Assembly: GCA_963712715.1 (NCBI GenBank)
Contig: CAVQJI010000034.1
Location: forward strand, 62,001 to 126,000
Source of the DNA: JAFEDN01 sp963712715
Lineage (GTDB): Bacteria > Pseudomonadota > Gammaproteobacteria > Coxiellales > Coxiellaceae
Direction of reading: 5' to 3'
DNA length: 64,000 nucleotides
The translations under genes were made by a program, and so were the position numbers. The notes below the pieces were generated by a model. The model worked only from the letters and a program-made list of their open reading frames with translations. It was not told the DNA's origin and did not search any database. Shown one piece after another: positions 1 through 9,058 of the stretch (position 1 is its first letter; each line of letters opens with the position of its first letter).

Positions 1-2
1 TA

Positions 3-2690
3 AAACAGGCTGATATGTTTCTTTCAATTTCTGCTGCCTCAGCTCATGAGGCGCGGGTAGCGCTAGATGTTGGTGAGAATGAAATACTGGAGTTGCCAAA
101 CAGCTATGACCCTCGTTTTAGACCATTGTCAGTTACTCCAGAGCGAAAAAAACAACTATATTCTCAATTAGGGATTACCAAACAATTTATATTGTATGTT
201 GGTACGGATGATGATAGAAAAAATCTTCCTCGCCTTATTCAGGCGTACACTCAATTACCGCAATCGATCCGTGACACTCATCAATTACTGATTGTAGGAA
301 AATTGTCTTTGGATGGAAGTGGAAATTTTATTTTAGAAAAAATTGCAAAAAAATTGGATGTTAGCAATGAAGAACTACTATTGATTGATTATGTTGATGA
401 CGATGCGTTGGTAGAACTTTATAATCTTTGCGAAGTATTGGTGTTGCCGTCATGTCATGAAGGTTTTGGCTTATCTCTGGTCGAAGCTATGGCCTGCGGT
501 AAGGCAGCTATCGGTGCGAATATTTCCAGCATTCCGGAGGTGCTCGGTCGCAGCGATGCCTTATTTGATCCATTTGATGTCGCTTCGATAAGCCGAAAAC
601 TGGAAGAAGTTTTGAAAGATAAAGATTTTCAAGCGCGCCTTGCTGAACATGGATTACAGCAAGTAAAAAAATTTTCATGGGATGAGAATGCGCGGCGCAT
701 CATGGAATTGTTTGAGCGGGTAACGGAAAGATATAAACTTCAGGAACGTGAAAAACAAAAAACTGCCCGGAGAAAGCTGGCTTTTATTATACCACTACCA
801 CCCGATTTTAGTAATGTCACTGATTCTATTGTTAAGATTTTGATAGCTCTGGAAAAATACTACGATATTCAATTAGTCATCGCTCAAAGTTCTGGAGAAG
901 ATGAAAGGTCAGCGCCTGGTTTTAATATACGCACGCTGGATTGGTTACGGAAGAATTCAGATAAGATGGAGAGGATCATTTATCACGCAGCTAACTCTCC
1001 TTTACACGTTTATCTCACAAAATTAATTGAAGAAATACCCGGGGTAATTATTTTAGATGATTTTTTTCTGGGTGACTTATTTTATTATACGGAAACCGGT
1101 ATCTGGATAGAGGCATTATATCATTCGCATGGTTATAATGCTGTCCGGGAATATTTTATGACGGATGATATTCAGGCGCTCAAAATGAAATATCCTGTCA
1201 GCCTGAAAATTATTCAATATTCTCTGGGAGTTATTGTACATTCCAAGTCTATCCAACAGTCTGGACGGGATTGGTACGGAGAAAAATTTATTCAGGATTG
1301 GAAAATGATTCCCCAGGAACACTCCTTTATTCAAAGTGCTGAGTTATACGCTGAAGCTATTGAACATTTCTATTCACTTTCTTACGCTAACCCGGTCATT
1401 TTGACTAAATCCTTAATTCAGGGGAAATATCTCCCAGACACCATTAAAGATCGGGAAATCATGACTATCGCAGAAGCAATCTCGCAAAACTTACCTCTAT
1501 ATCGCACGCATCGTCAGTTATTAGTAGATATCTCTATCATTCTTCGTCAGGATTATAAAACAGGTATACAGCGAGTAGTGCGGGGATTATTAGTTGAGTT
1601 GTTACAAATTTCTATTCCGGGTTACCGAATTGAACCTGTCTATTTAAGTGATGAAGGTGGACGTTGGCATTATAAATATGCGCGTCAATATACATTGGCA
1701 TTACTGGATTGTCCTCCGGAACCCCTTCAGGATGATGTTGTTGAGGTAAAAAGTGGAGATTTATTTTTTGGTCTGGATTTAAGCGGTCAAATGTTGATTG
1801 ACAGCGCCGCAGAAGGATTACATTTAAAATGGAGTCTCGTTGGAGTTAAGATTTATTTTTTAGTTTATGATCTTTTGCCTGTGCTTTTGCCCCAGGTATT
1901 TCCTCAGGGCGCTTATGAGAATTTTTTCCAGTGGTTAAAGGTTATCACGCAATTCGATGGAGCGGTTTGTATCTCCCAAACTGTGGCTTCCGATTTAAGG
2001 ACATGGTTGGAAAAAAATGCTGCCGAGCGAACCCAAAATTATCACATTGCCTGGGCACATCTTGGCGCAGACATGGAAAATTCCGCACCCAGTAAAGGCC
2101 TTCCAGAGGATGCGGTTAATGCCTTGGCAATGATTTCCCAGCGTCCCAGTTTTTTAATGGTGAGCACCCTCGAGCCCCGTAAAGGATATTTGCAAGCACT
2201 CGAAGCTTTTTCTTTACTGTGGGACCAGTCAATTGATGTTAATCTCATTATTGTGGGTAAGGAAGGTTGGGAGATTCTTCCTGATTCGTTAAGAGGAAAT
2301 ATTCCAGAAATTACTCGTCGCCTTCGTAATCATCCCGAACGGGGGAAACGTTTATTTTGGTTCAATGGCATTAGCGATGAATATTTAAAAAAAATCTATG
2401 AAGCATCTTCCTGTTTAATTGCCGCCAGCCTTGCTGAAGGATTTGGTTTGCCTTTGATTGAAGCTGCGAGGTATAAGCTACCGATTATAGCACGGGATAT
2501 TCCGGTATTTAGAGAAATTGCAGGAGAACATGCTTATTATTTTCACGGTACGGAGGCTGCGAATTTGGCCGATGCGATTAAAGCCTGGCTGGATTTATAT
2601 GAAATGAAAAAACATCCCACTACTTATTCTATGCCTTGGCTTACCTGGAAGCAAAGCATAGAAAATATTTTGAATGCTTTACCTCTTTAA
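3..2690 (+). CDS. Multidomain GT4-type glycosyltransferase (5' end cut by window)
   Basis: The frame is open to the window edge, so the true start lies upstream. Numbering from the first visible Met (position 15), residues 1-240 are the C-terminal half of a GT-B fold glycosyltransferase, with a nucleotide-sugar-binding stretch CHEGFGLSLVEAMACG. Residues about 250-500 have no motif I recognise. Residues about 520-885 form a second GT4 unit, with STLEPRKGY and AEGFGLPLIEAA. Two transferase units in one chain are known for processive O-antigen mannosyl- and rhamnosyltransferases. The neighbouring GDP-D-rhamnose genes suggest it builds a rhamnose-containing polysaccharide in the cytoplasm, but donor and linkage are inferred. 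rmd follows after 8 bp, so the two are probably cotranscribed. Confidence 0.85.
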   Translation, partial: KQADMFLSISAASAHEARVALDVGENEILELPNSYDPRFRPLSVTPERKKQLYSQLGITKQFILYVGTDDDRKNLPRLIQAYTQLPQSIRDTHQLLIVGKLSLDGSGNFILEKIAKKLDVSNEELLLIDYVDDDALVELYNLCEVLVLPSCHEGFGLSLVEAMACGKAAIGANISSIPEVLGRSDALFDPFDVASISRKLEEVLKDKDFQARLAEHGLQQVKKFSWDENARRIMELFERVTERYKLQEREKQKTARRKLAFIIPLPPDFSNVTDSIVKILIALEKYYDIQLVIAQSSGEDERSAPGFNIRTLDWLRKNSDKMERIIYHAANSPLHVYLTKLIEEIPGVIILDDFFLGDLFYYTETGIWIEALYHSHGYNAVREYFMTDDIQALKMKYPVSLKIIQYSLGVIVHSKSIQQSGRDWYGEKFIQDWKMIPQEHSFIQSAELYAEAIEHFYSLSYANPVILTKSLIQGKYLPDTIKDREIMTIAEAISQNLPLYRTHRQLLVDISIILRQDYKTGIQRVVRGLLVELLQISIPGYRIEPVYLSDEGGRWHYKYARQYTLALLDCPPEPLQDDVVEVKSGDLFFGLDLSGQMLIDSAAEGLHLKWSLVGVKIYFLVYDLLPVLLPQVFPQGAYENFFQWLKVITQFDGAVCISQTVASDLRTWLEKNAAERTQNYHIAWAHLGADMENSAPSKGLPEDAVNALAMISQRPSFLMVSTLEPRKGYLQALEAFSLLWDQSIDVNLIIVGKEGWEILPDSLRGNIPEITRRLRNHPERGKRLFWFNGISDEYLKKIYEASSCLIAASLAEGFGLPLIEAARYKLPIIARDIPVFREIAGEHAYYFHGTEAANLADAIKAWLDLYEMKKHPTTYSMPWLTWKQSIENILNALPL

Positions 2691-2698
2691 GGATTCTG

Positions 2699-3577
2699 AT
2701 GACTATTAATTCTGGTTCAAAAAAAATTTTTATAACGGGTTGTGATGGTTTCACGGGAAAGGTTTTGGCTGCGCGCTTATCCAAAAATAATTATGAGGTT
2801 TTTGGAAATGAATGTAAAATTGACATCTCTGATTATAAAGCTCTTGAGAATTATATCAAAAAAATTAAGCCAGAATTTATTGTACATTTGGCCGCTATTT
2901 CGGGTGTTGTTAATGAGGATGAGGAAAAATTATATAAAATAAATTTGTTCGGAGCGCTAAACGTTTTACAGGCTGTCGAGGCTGCAAAAATCCTTCCCCG
3001 GAAAATTATTTTTGCAAGCAGCGCTTATGTGTATGGGAATCGTCCGCAAAAATATATTTCTGAAACGGTTTCCCCTCAGCCGATTAATCATTACGGCAAT
3101 AGTAAATTGGCTATGGAAAATATGGTGGCTACCTGGTTTGATCAGTTTCCTATTATTATAACACGTCCCTTCAATTATACCGGCGTAGGGCAATCTCTTT
3201 CCTTTTTAGTTCCAAAAATTATTAGAAATTTTCAGAAAAAGAAACCTGTTATTGAATTGGGAAATATTAACGTCACTCGAGAAATTTCAGATGTAAATTT
3301 TGTAGCAGAAATTTATTCGCGCTTACTGGAATCTAATATATATTCTGAAATTTTGAATATTAGTTCAGGGGTTGGATATACACTCAATGATATCGTGGAA
3401 AAAATACGTGAAATTAGCGGTCAAAACCCGGAGATTAAAGTTAACCCCGATTTGTGCAGGAAAAATGAAATTCATCGACTCGTGGGTTGTAATCAGAAAT
3501 TATCCGATAAACTCGGTGTAATGACAGCTGCACCCTTAAATGAAATTTTGCAAGACATGTATAGTCATTCCGAATGA
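2699..3577 (+). CDS. rmd: GDP-4-dehydro-6-deoxy-D-mannose reductase
   Basis: A short-chain NAD(P)-dependent sugar reductase that would convert the Gmd product to GDP-D-rhamnose. The N-terminal Rossmann motif is GCDGFTGK, the catalytic YxxxK is YGNSK, and the stretch RPFNYTGVGQ and the ELGNINVTREISDV segment are typical of the RMD subgroup. I chose the ATG at 2699 because AAGGA precedes it and because the longer frame (from 2636) would overlap the upstream gene and add 21 residues outside the fold. Length, about 292 aa, is a little under the usual 300. It works with manC and gmd a little downstream. A palindromic repeat begins over its stop codon. Confidence 0.85.
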   Translation: MTINSGSKKIFITGCDGFTGKVLAARLSKNNYEVFGNECKIDISDYKALENYIKKIKPEFIVHLAAISGVVNEDEEKLYKINLFGALNVLQAVEAAKILPRKIIFASSAYVYGNRPQKYISETVSPQPINHYGNSKLAMENMVATWFDQFPIIITRPFNYTGVGQSLSFLVPKIIRNFQKKKPVIELGNINVTREISDVNFVAEIYSRLLESNIYSEILNISSGVGYTLNDIVEKIREISGQNPEIKVNPDLCRKNEIHRLVGCNQKLSDKLGVMTAAPLNEILQDMYSHSE

Positions 3578-3707
3578 ATTTTCGATATCGTCATTGCGAG
3601 CGCCAGCGAAGCAATCCAGTACAGAGCGTTGGCTGGAGTACGAACTGGATTGCTTCGCTGGCGCTCGCAATGACGGTTGAACCTAAAAATCATTCGCGAT
3701 GACTATA
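3560..3707. repeat. Palindromic repeat copy 1 (core 3589-3675) with outer inverted arms
   Basis: The core reads CGTCATTGCGAGCGCCAGCG on the left and its complement on the right, around a short unpaired centre. The same core recurs near 24.95, 31.94, 50.55 and 54.17 kb. Outside it, 3560-3582 pairs with 3685-3707 with three mismatches, and these outer arms are not shared with the other copies. The left arm includes the last codons and stop of rmd. The element lies between convergent genes, so it could also end transcription from both sides. Confidence 0.85.
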
Positions 3708-3721
3708 TTGTTCTCAAAGCC

Positions 3722-4852
3722 TTAAATAAATTTTTTATAAATTTGTATGGTTTCCTGCGCGCATTTCTCCCAGGTAAATAATTTAACCCGGGATAAACCT
3801 TGATTAATCAATTTATTTCGAACTTCAGGCTTCTCTATTAAATCGAGCATGGCGTTAGCGATCGCTTCTTCTGAATAAGGATCAATCAGATAGGCTGCGT
3901 CCGCAGCAATTTCTGCGGTGGCTCCGCTATGAGCAGTAATAACGGGTATGCCGGAAGCAAAACCTTCGAGAATGGGAAAGCCAAAACCCTCTGCGAGTGA
4001 AGGGTAAATTAATGCCTGTGCATTTTGATATAAGCATCGCAGATCATCAAAAGGAATATATTTTAGCCAAACAAGATGACCACTTTTTTCCAACTTGAAA
4101 ATCTGTTCTAATAAGAGAGGAGGAGTGAGTGTAGGATGATCTTTGCCAACGATGACGAGATTAAATTCTTTGGCTATATTTTCTGGGAGACTTTGGTAGG
4201 CATTTATAATTCTTTCAATATTTTTTCTGGGTTGTATAGTACCCACCATTAGAAAAAATGGTTTATTTAATTTATATTTTGTTAAAATAATTTTTTGAAT
4301 TATGGGGTCTATTTTCTGATACCAGATCTCGGGTAAACCGTGATAGATAACTGAAATTTTATATTCGGGGATTTTCCAAAAATTAACAATATCGACGATG
4401 TTAGCCCGGCTGCAGGTGATGACGTGATCCACCCGTTCAGATAATTTTTTTAATATACTTCCTTTCAGGCGTTTGAATCTTTCAGGTCCTCTCAGCCATT
4501 CAGGATGAGCTAACATAATGGCATCGTGGATCGTTGAAATAATGGGCGTCTTCTTAATACGGGGTACTAAATAATCGGTAATATGAATGAGGTCTGCCTC
4601 TGTGGGAAGGTTTTGATAAAAATTTCCAGGGGAAAGGGCATACAGAGGACTCTCAGCCAGATAGAAGTTTTTTTGGGGCGAATACCCCGTGGCTGAAAGC
4701 TCCCACAAATTTTTAAAATAAATTTCCTTTATCTGTATGTTTTGTTGTGTTAAAGCCTGACAAAGATTAGCGGTATATATGCCAATACCATCCATTTTTT
4801 TTTGTATTTTTTTAATATTATATACAGGAGTACAGGAAATACCTATTTTCAT
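3722..4852 (-). CDS. GT4-family glycosyltransferase (WbpY-like)
   Basis: A 376-aa GT-B fold glycosyltransferase. The acceptor-side half starts MKIGISCTP. The donor-binding half has VGTIQPRKNI and AEGFGFPILEGFASG, with the EX7E-type glutamates of GT4 enzymes. It resembles rhamnosyl/mannosyltransferases of the WbpY type from D-rhamnan loci; the match is from memory of the family and the substrate is inferred from manC/gmd/rmd around it. It is transcribed against its neighbours, convergent with rmd and divergent from manC, sharing a short promoter region (about 4853-4945). Confidence 0.8.
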   Translation of the reverse strand: MKIGISCTPVYNIKKIQKKMDGIGIYTANLCQALTQQNIQIKEIYFKNLWELSATGYSPQKNFYLAESPLYALSPGNFYQNLPTEADLIHITDYLVPRIKKTPIISTIHDAIMLAHPEWLRGPERFKRLKGSILKKLSERVDHVITCSRANIVDIVNFWKIPEYKISVIYHGLPEIWYQKIDPIIQKIILTKYKLNKPFFLMVGTIQPRKNIERIINAYQSLPENIAKEFNLVIVGKDHPTLTPPLLLEQIFKLEKSGHLVWLKYIPFDDLRCLYQNAQALIYPSLAEGFGFPILEGFASGIPVITAHSGATAEIAADAAYLIDPYSEEAIANAMLDLIEKPEVRNKLINQGLSRVKLFTWEKCAQETIQIYKKFI

Positions 4853-4945
4853 CGAAAATTCATCCAGCCATTAAGAGCCTTGATTCACCGATTATCCTAT
4901 GTTCTAATTGTAGTTTTTGCAAGCTTTACGACAAGCTGGGGTATC

Positions 4946-6367
4946 ATGAGTCATAAAATAATACCAATTATTTTAGCCGGTGGTGTAGGGGCACGGCTTT
5001 GGCCATTATCCCGAGAAACTTATCCCAAACAATTCTTAAGGTTATTTAGTCAATACTCTCTTCTGCAGGAAACCGTACTTCGGGCTCAGTTATTAGCTAA
5101 TATTGAACAGCCGATTATTGTATGCAATATTGATCATTATTTCCTGAGCCATGATCACCTCAAAGAAATTAATGTCAGTGGGTATCAATTTATTTTGGAA
5201 CCTTTCGGGAAAAATACTGCGCCGGCAATTGGTTGCGCTGCGCAGTTTGTTCTGGAAAATATTGGGAGTGATTCCATTTTGCTTGTATTGCCTTCAGATC
5301 ATTTTATCGCCGATCTGGAATTATTTTTCGACGCTATTAATCGAGCTCAGGTGATTGCTCAACAGGGATTTTTAGTCACCTTCGGTGTGACACCCACTCA
5401 TGCCGAGACCGGCTATGGGTATATTCAGGCTGGGAACCGGATAGTCGATACAGATGCTTACCGCGTTGATAAATTTATTGAAAAACCCCAACTGAAGTTA
5501 GCTAAGGAATTAATAGATACCGATAATTGTTATTGGAACAGCGGTATGTTTATGTTTAAGCCGCAAAATTATTTAGACGAATTAGAAAAATTTTCCGTCG
5601 AGATCCATCAGATCGTTATGAAGTTAGCGCAAGCCAGCGAAAAAAAAGAAGACTATATTCGCCTGAATACGGAAATTTTTGCAACCTGTCCCGACAAGTC
5701 TATTGATTATGCAGTGATGGAAAAAACCAGTAAGGCGGCGCTCATTCCCCTTGCTTCATCCTGGAATGATTTAGGTTGCTGGGAGGCTGTTGCAAAAACC
5801 AGTTCCGGGGATTCCCAAAATAACGTGACCAGGGGAGAAGTGCTGCTCATAGATAGTCAGGATTGTTTTGTCAGTTCAGAGGAACGGCTGGTTGCGGTGC
5901 TGGGAATAAAAAATCAGATTATAGTGACTACTCCAGACGTTGTTTTAGTCGCTGATAAGGTTCATTCTCAGAATGTTAAGCAGGTGGTTCATCAGTTAAA
6001 ATCCCGTAAGAGCGATTTAGTCACGCATCACCGCAAGCAATCTCATTCTGCGGGTTATATAGAAAATTTGGCCAATGGGGATGATTTTATAGTGGAACAT
6101 TTTATGTTAAAGCCACAGTCCCATTTGGATTTACCCGAATGCATTTATCCCGTGCATTGGATTATATTGAGAGGAACAGTAGAAATTCGGTTTAACAACA
6201 AATTTTTACTTCTACCTCATCATCATTCGCTATTCGTGGATAAAAACCTTTTGTGTTATATAAGAAATAATTCTAAAAAGTCGGCGCATTTTGTGCGTAT
6301 ACAATTGAAATCGGTAATGGATTCAGAAATCGTAAAGGAAATTGAGAGTGAGGCTAATTTACTATGA
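4946..6367 (+). CDS. manC: Mannose-1-phosphate guanylyltransferase; isomerase half degenerate
   Basis: Makes GDP-mannose from mannose-1-phosphate and GTP. The nucleotidyltransferase signature GGVGARLWPLSRETYPKQF is at residues 11-29 and the sugar-binding FIEKP motif is present. Start chosen at the ATG at 4946 (473 aa), which matches family length; the longer frame from 4802 runs back across the divergent glycosyltransferase start. Type II enzymes carry a C-terminal cupin phosphomannose isomerase. Here that region (about residue 345 on) keeps HWIILRGTVEI but lacks the usual histidine-rich metal site just before it, so isomerase activity is doubtful. Its stop overlaps the gmd start (ATGA). Confidence 0.88.
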   Translation: MSHKIIPIILAGGVGARLWPLSRETYPKQFLRLFSQYSLLQETVLRAQLLANIEQPIIVCNIDHYFLSHDHLKEINVSGYQFILEPFGKNTAPAIGCAAQFVLENIGSDSILLVLPSDHFIADLELFFDAINRAQVIAQQGFLVTFGVTPTHAETGYGYIQAGNRIVDTDAYRVDKFIEKPQLKLAKELIDTDNCYWNSGMFMFKPQNYLDELEKFSVEIHQIVMKLAQASEKKEDYIRLNTEIFATCPDKSIDYAVMEKTSKAALIPLASSWNDLGCWEAVAKTSSGDSQNNVTRGEVLLIDSQDCFVSSEERLVAVLGIKNQIIVTTPDVVLVADKVHSQNVKQVVHQLKSRKSDLVTHHRKQSHSAGYIENLANGDDFIVEHFMLKPQSHLDLPECIYPVHWIILRGTVEIRFNNKFLLLPHHHSLFVDKNLLCYIRNNSKKSAHFVRIQLKSVMDSEIVKEIESEANLL

Positions 6368-7401
6368 AAACTGCAATCGTGACCGGTATTACCGGACAGG
6401 ATGGAGCTTATTTGGCAAAATTGTTGTTGAGTAAAAATTATCAGGTTTTTGGAGCTTATCGGCGTACGAGTTCTGTTAATTATTGGCGATTGAATGAATT
6501 GGGAATACTGGATCATCCGCATTTGCACCGGGTTGAGTATGATCTTACTGATAGTGCAGGTTCTGTTCATTTATTATCAAAAATAAAACCGGATGAGGTA
6601 TATAATTTAGCGGCACAAAGTTTCGTAGAGATGTCATTTCATCATCCGATGACTACCAGTCAAATTACCGGACTGGGAGTGCTAAATTTATTGGAGGCTA
6701 TCAGAATCGTGAATCCGAAAATTCGATTTTATCAGGCCTCTACTTCGGAAATGTTTGGTAAGGCTCAATCCAGCCCCCAAAATGAAAAAACGCCTTTTTA
6801 TCCACGAAGCCCATACGGAGTTGCTAAACTCTACGCTCACTGGATGACGATTAATTACCGGGAATCCTACGATATATTTGCCTGTAGCGGTATTCTGTTC
6901 AATCATGAATCACCCTTGCGCGGACTTGAATTTGTTACCCGTAAAATTAGTGACGGTATCGCGAAAATTAAATTGGGCAAATTAGCCACCTTGGAATTAG
7001 GTAATTTGAATGCACAGCGAGATTGGGGACACGCGGAGGATTACGTTGAAGGCATATATCAAATATTGCAGGCACAGCAACCTGAAGAATATGTTTTAGC
7101 GACTTGCCGGACTGAAACCGTGCGTTACTTCGTGGAAATGACTTGCCGCGCCGTTGGTATCGAGATTCAATGGGAGGGGCAAAACGAAAATGAAAAAGGG
7201 ATTGACATCAAAACAGGTAAAACGATAGTAAGGGTAAATCCAAAGTTTTACCGTCCTGCGGAAGTCGATATCCTCAGGGGCGATTCTGCGAAGGCGCAAA
7301 CCCGACTCGGATGGCAACCTAAAATCAACCTTGAACAACTCTGTGCGCAGATGTGCGAAGCTGATTTACGCAGAAATAGCCTTAATGGAATGTCTTTTTA
7401 A
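6364..7401 (+). CDS. gmd: GDP-mannose 4,6-dehydratase
   Basis: Converts GDP-mannose to GDP-4-dehydro-6-deoxy-D-mannose with bound NADP. Visible features are the nucleotide-binding GITGQDGAYL at residues 8-17, the RRTSS loop typical of Gmd, the YxxxK catalytic pair in YGVAK, and the NHESPLRG stretch. At 345 aa it is the usual length. It overlaps manC by four bases (ATGA), so the two are translationally coupled. With rmd it completes a GDP-D-rhamnose route. No GDP-fucose synthase is visible, which argues against an L-fucose product. Confidence 0.95.
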   Translation: MKTAIVTGITGQDGAYLAKLLLSKNYQVFGAYRRTSSVNYWRLNELGILDHPHLHRVEYDLTDSAGSVHLLSKIKPDEVYNLAAQSFVEMSFHHPMTTSQITGLGVLNLLEAIRIVNPKIRFYQASTSEMFGKAQSSPQNEKTPFYPRSPYGVAKLYAHWMTINYRESYDIFACSGILFNHESPLRGLEFVTRKISDGIAKIKLGKLATLELGNLNAQRDWGHAEDYVEGIYQILQAQQPEEYVLATCRTETVRYFVEMTCRAVGIEIQWEGQNENEKGIDIKTGKTIVRVNPKFYRPAEVDILRGDSAKAQTRLGWQPKINLEQLCAQMCEADLRRNSLNGMSF

Positions 7402-7413
7402 ACCTTAAGGGCC

Positions 7414-8532
7414 CTACTTAGTCCTGCTGATAACGTCCTGATAAAGCTGAATATGTTTGTCGCGCATGAAATTCGCTTTAAAATATTGCTGGTAGTGAGT
7501 CTGGGTTCCTTCTCTCAATCGTTGATACAGGATTTCGTCAGATAACAAAAGCTGCATCGCCTGTTTAATCGCCTCTGGATTCGCGGGAGGGATGACTAAC
7601 CCGGAAACCTGATGGCGATTAACGAAGGAGGTGCCGGTTTTTAACTCAGTCGAAATTGCGGGCTTACCATAAATTAAACTTTCTAAAAGACTGATGCAAA
7701 ATGCTTCCGTTCTTAAATGTGCCGGTGCTATGGAGGCCCGGCATAATTGGTACAAAGCGGCTTTATCCTGCTCGTTAACGGGACCGGTAAAGATGACATT
7801 GTTCATTTCTTTTGTTTCCTGAAGCTGGCGTAACCTGATTTCCTCAGAACCCGCTCCAGCGATGACTACCCGAATATCGGTTTTATGCACAGCTTCCAGT
7901 AAAAAATCCAATCCTTTGTAGTATCTGAGGGAGCCTATAAAAAGGAAAAAATTATCGCCAACCCGTCTCTGCCAGCGCTGAACCGTTTCTCTGTCGGGAA
8001 GAAGGTATTGTTTTTCATCCAGCCCAAAAGGGATGACGGTAACTTTTCGGGAATATTTTTTTAAAACTGGACTTGATTTCAGATAATTATCCGAACTGGT
8101 TATAATTGCGTCGGCCTGATTTAAGAAAAGATGCATTAAGGGATTATAAATTATTTTTAGCCATTTTTGCCTGACAATATCAGAATGGTAAGTGACTATT
8201 ACTGGTTTATTGACTAATTTTAGCAAATTTGTCAAATCAGCAAATGGCCAGGGAAAATGATAATGAAGAATGTCAAAATTCTGGCTAAACCGGCGAAAAT
8301 TTCTCAGCAGGGCAGGACTGATCGGGCAGGAAGCAATTTCCAGAAGAGCCGGAAAATAATAAACCATGCTTTTGCCGACACGATCTTTATGTGTTTGGGA
8401 ACCATTTTTAGTGGTTAGAATTGTGCTTTCAGCGCCATGTTCGTATAAGCTTTCGCATAAGCTATGGATATGTTTCTCAATGCCCCCGACACTAAAGGGG
8501 TAATAACTTTTGTAAATATGCAATATTTTCAT
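7414..8532 (-). CDS. GT4-family glycosyltransferase (WbpZ-like)
   Basis: A GT-B glycosyltransferase of about 372 aa. The start MKILHIYKSYYPFSVGGIEK is the classic N-terminus of WbpZ-type transferases, so I place the start at 8532 and not at the longer frame's Met at 8571. The donor half contains IGSLRYYKGLD and a diverged EX7E region (TEAFCISLLESL). WbpZ adds the first D-rhamnose in Pseudomonas common antigen; a similar role fits here but is inferred. It is convergent with gmd, 12 bp apart, with a small near-palindrome (TAAGGGCCCTA) between. No clear ribosome-binding site is seen. Confidence 0.8.
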   Translation of the reverse strand: MKILHIYKSYYPFSVGGIEKHIHSLCESLYEHGAESTILTTKNGSQTHKDRVGKSMVYYFPALLEIASCPISPALLRNFRRFSQNFDILHYHFPWPFADLTNLLKLVNKPVIVTYHSDIVRQKWLKIIYNPLMHLFLNQADAIITSSDNYLKSSPVLKKYSRKVTVIPFGLDEKQYLLPDRETVQRWQRRVGDNFFLFIGSLRYYKGLDFLLEAVHKTDIRVVIAGAGSEEIRLRQLQETKEMNNVIFTGPVNEQDKAALYQLCRASIAPAHLRTEAFCISLLESLIYGKPAISTELKTGTSFVNRHQVSGLVIPPANPEAIKQAMQLLLSDEILYQRLREGTQTHYQQYFKANFMRDKHIQLYQDVISRTK

Positions 8533-8861
8533 GAAATGAATAAATAAATCCGGTAAGCAGGTTTGCGACACTAGCCATGCAAGATATCGTAAAAACTATA
8601 AAACTGCAAACGCCGGATTAAACCAGAATACTCTCAAATGCACATTATGAACCTTTCTCTGCTTAAATGGCATAGTTAAGGTTTGCGGCAGCAATTCCGG
8701 TGAATTTTAACTGGTTGAATAATAGAAATAAACCTGCCTTTATTAAAGATAATTTTCGTGAAAATCTTTGCCCGATGGGGGATCGCAAGGGGGAGAGAGC
8801 GGAGCGTCTCCCCCTTCATTCCGAGCATCGGCTCTGCCGAGCGCAGGATATAAACCAGAAA

Positions 8862-8888
8862 GGAATTCTCGGCTTCGCCGAGAATTCC
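8862..8888. repeat. Perfect hairpin, 12-bp stem
   Basis: GGAATTCTCGGC pairs exactly with GCCGAGAATTCC across a three-base loop. There is no U-run after it on either strand, so a terminator role is uncertain. It directly abuts the IS insertion point. Confidence 0.7.
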
Positions 8889-8898
8889 CAGGTTTGCG
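8889..8898. repeat. Target-site duplication, left copy
   Basis: CAGGTTTGCG directly outside the left IS end, identical to 10454-10463. Confidence 0.9.
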
Positions 8899-9006
8899 CA
8901 GGGCCACCTCATCAAGTCATAAATACTAACATCCCTTTATAAACTGAACCCATCCTAATTTACTCGAAAAAAAACAGCAAATAGTCTCTTTTTTTGTTTG
9001 TTTTTC

Positions 9007-9043
9007 ATTACTACGTGGTGTAATATATATGCCACGTAGTAAT
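9007..9043 (+). promoter_or_regulatory. Inverted repeat upstream of the transposase start
   Basis: ATTACTACGTGG and its exact complement flank a 13-base AT-rich spacer. The right arm ends two bases before the AAAGGA ribosome-binding site of the transposase. In mRNA this would be a hairpin near the site, and in DNA it could be an operator. Both roles are inferred. Confidence 0.5.
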
Positions 9044-9058
9044 AAAAGGAGTAATGAT

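Larger units (their letters stand above)
8533..8898. other. Intergenic stretch with three hairpins beside the insertion sequence
   Basis: No credible gene; an 80-codon frame across it runs into the IS terminal repeat and shows no family features. Hairpins: GGGGGAGA/TCTCCCCC at 8789-8814; an imperfect one near 8825-8842; and a perfect 12-bp stem with a TTC loop at 8862-8888. The last ends one base inside the IS target-site duplication. The 10-mer CAGGTTTGCG of that duplication also occurs at 8558-8567. Confidence 0.6.

Noticed and set aside
4802..4945. Extended N-terminus of ManC
   Set aside because: The extra 48 residues lie over the divergent glycosyltransferase start and outside the family's usual length.
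6364..7401. GDP-L-fucose pathway
   Set aside because: No fcl-type epimerase/reductase is present, and the reductase at 2699 matches Rmd.
8700..8942. 80-codon plus-strand frame
   Set aside because: It crosses hairpins, the target duplication and the IS terminal repeat; no family features or ribosome-binding site.
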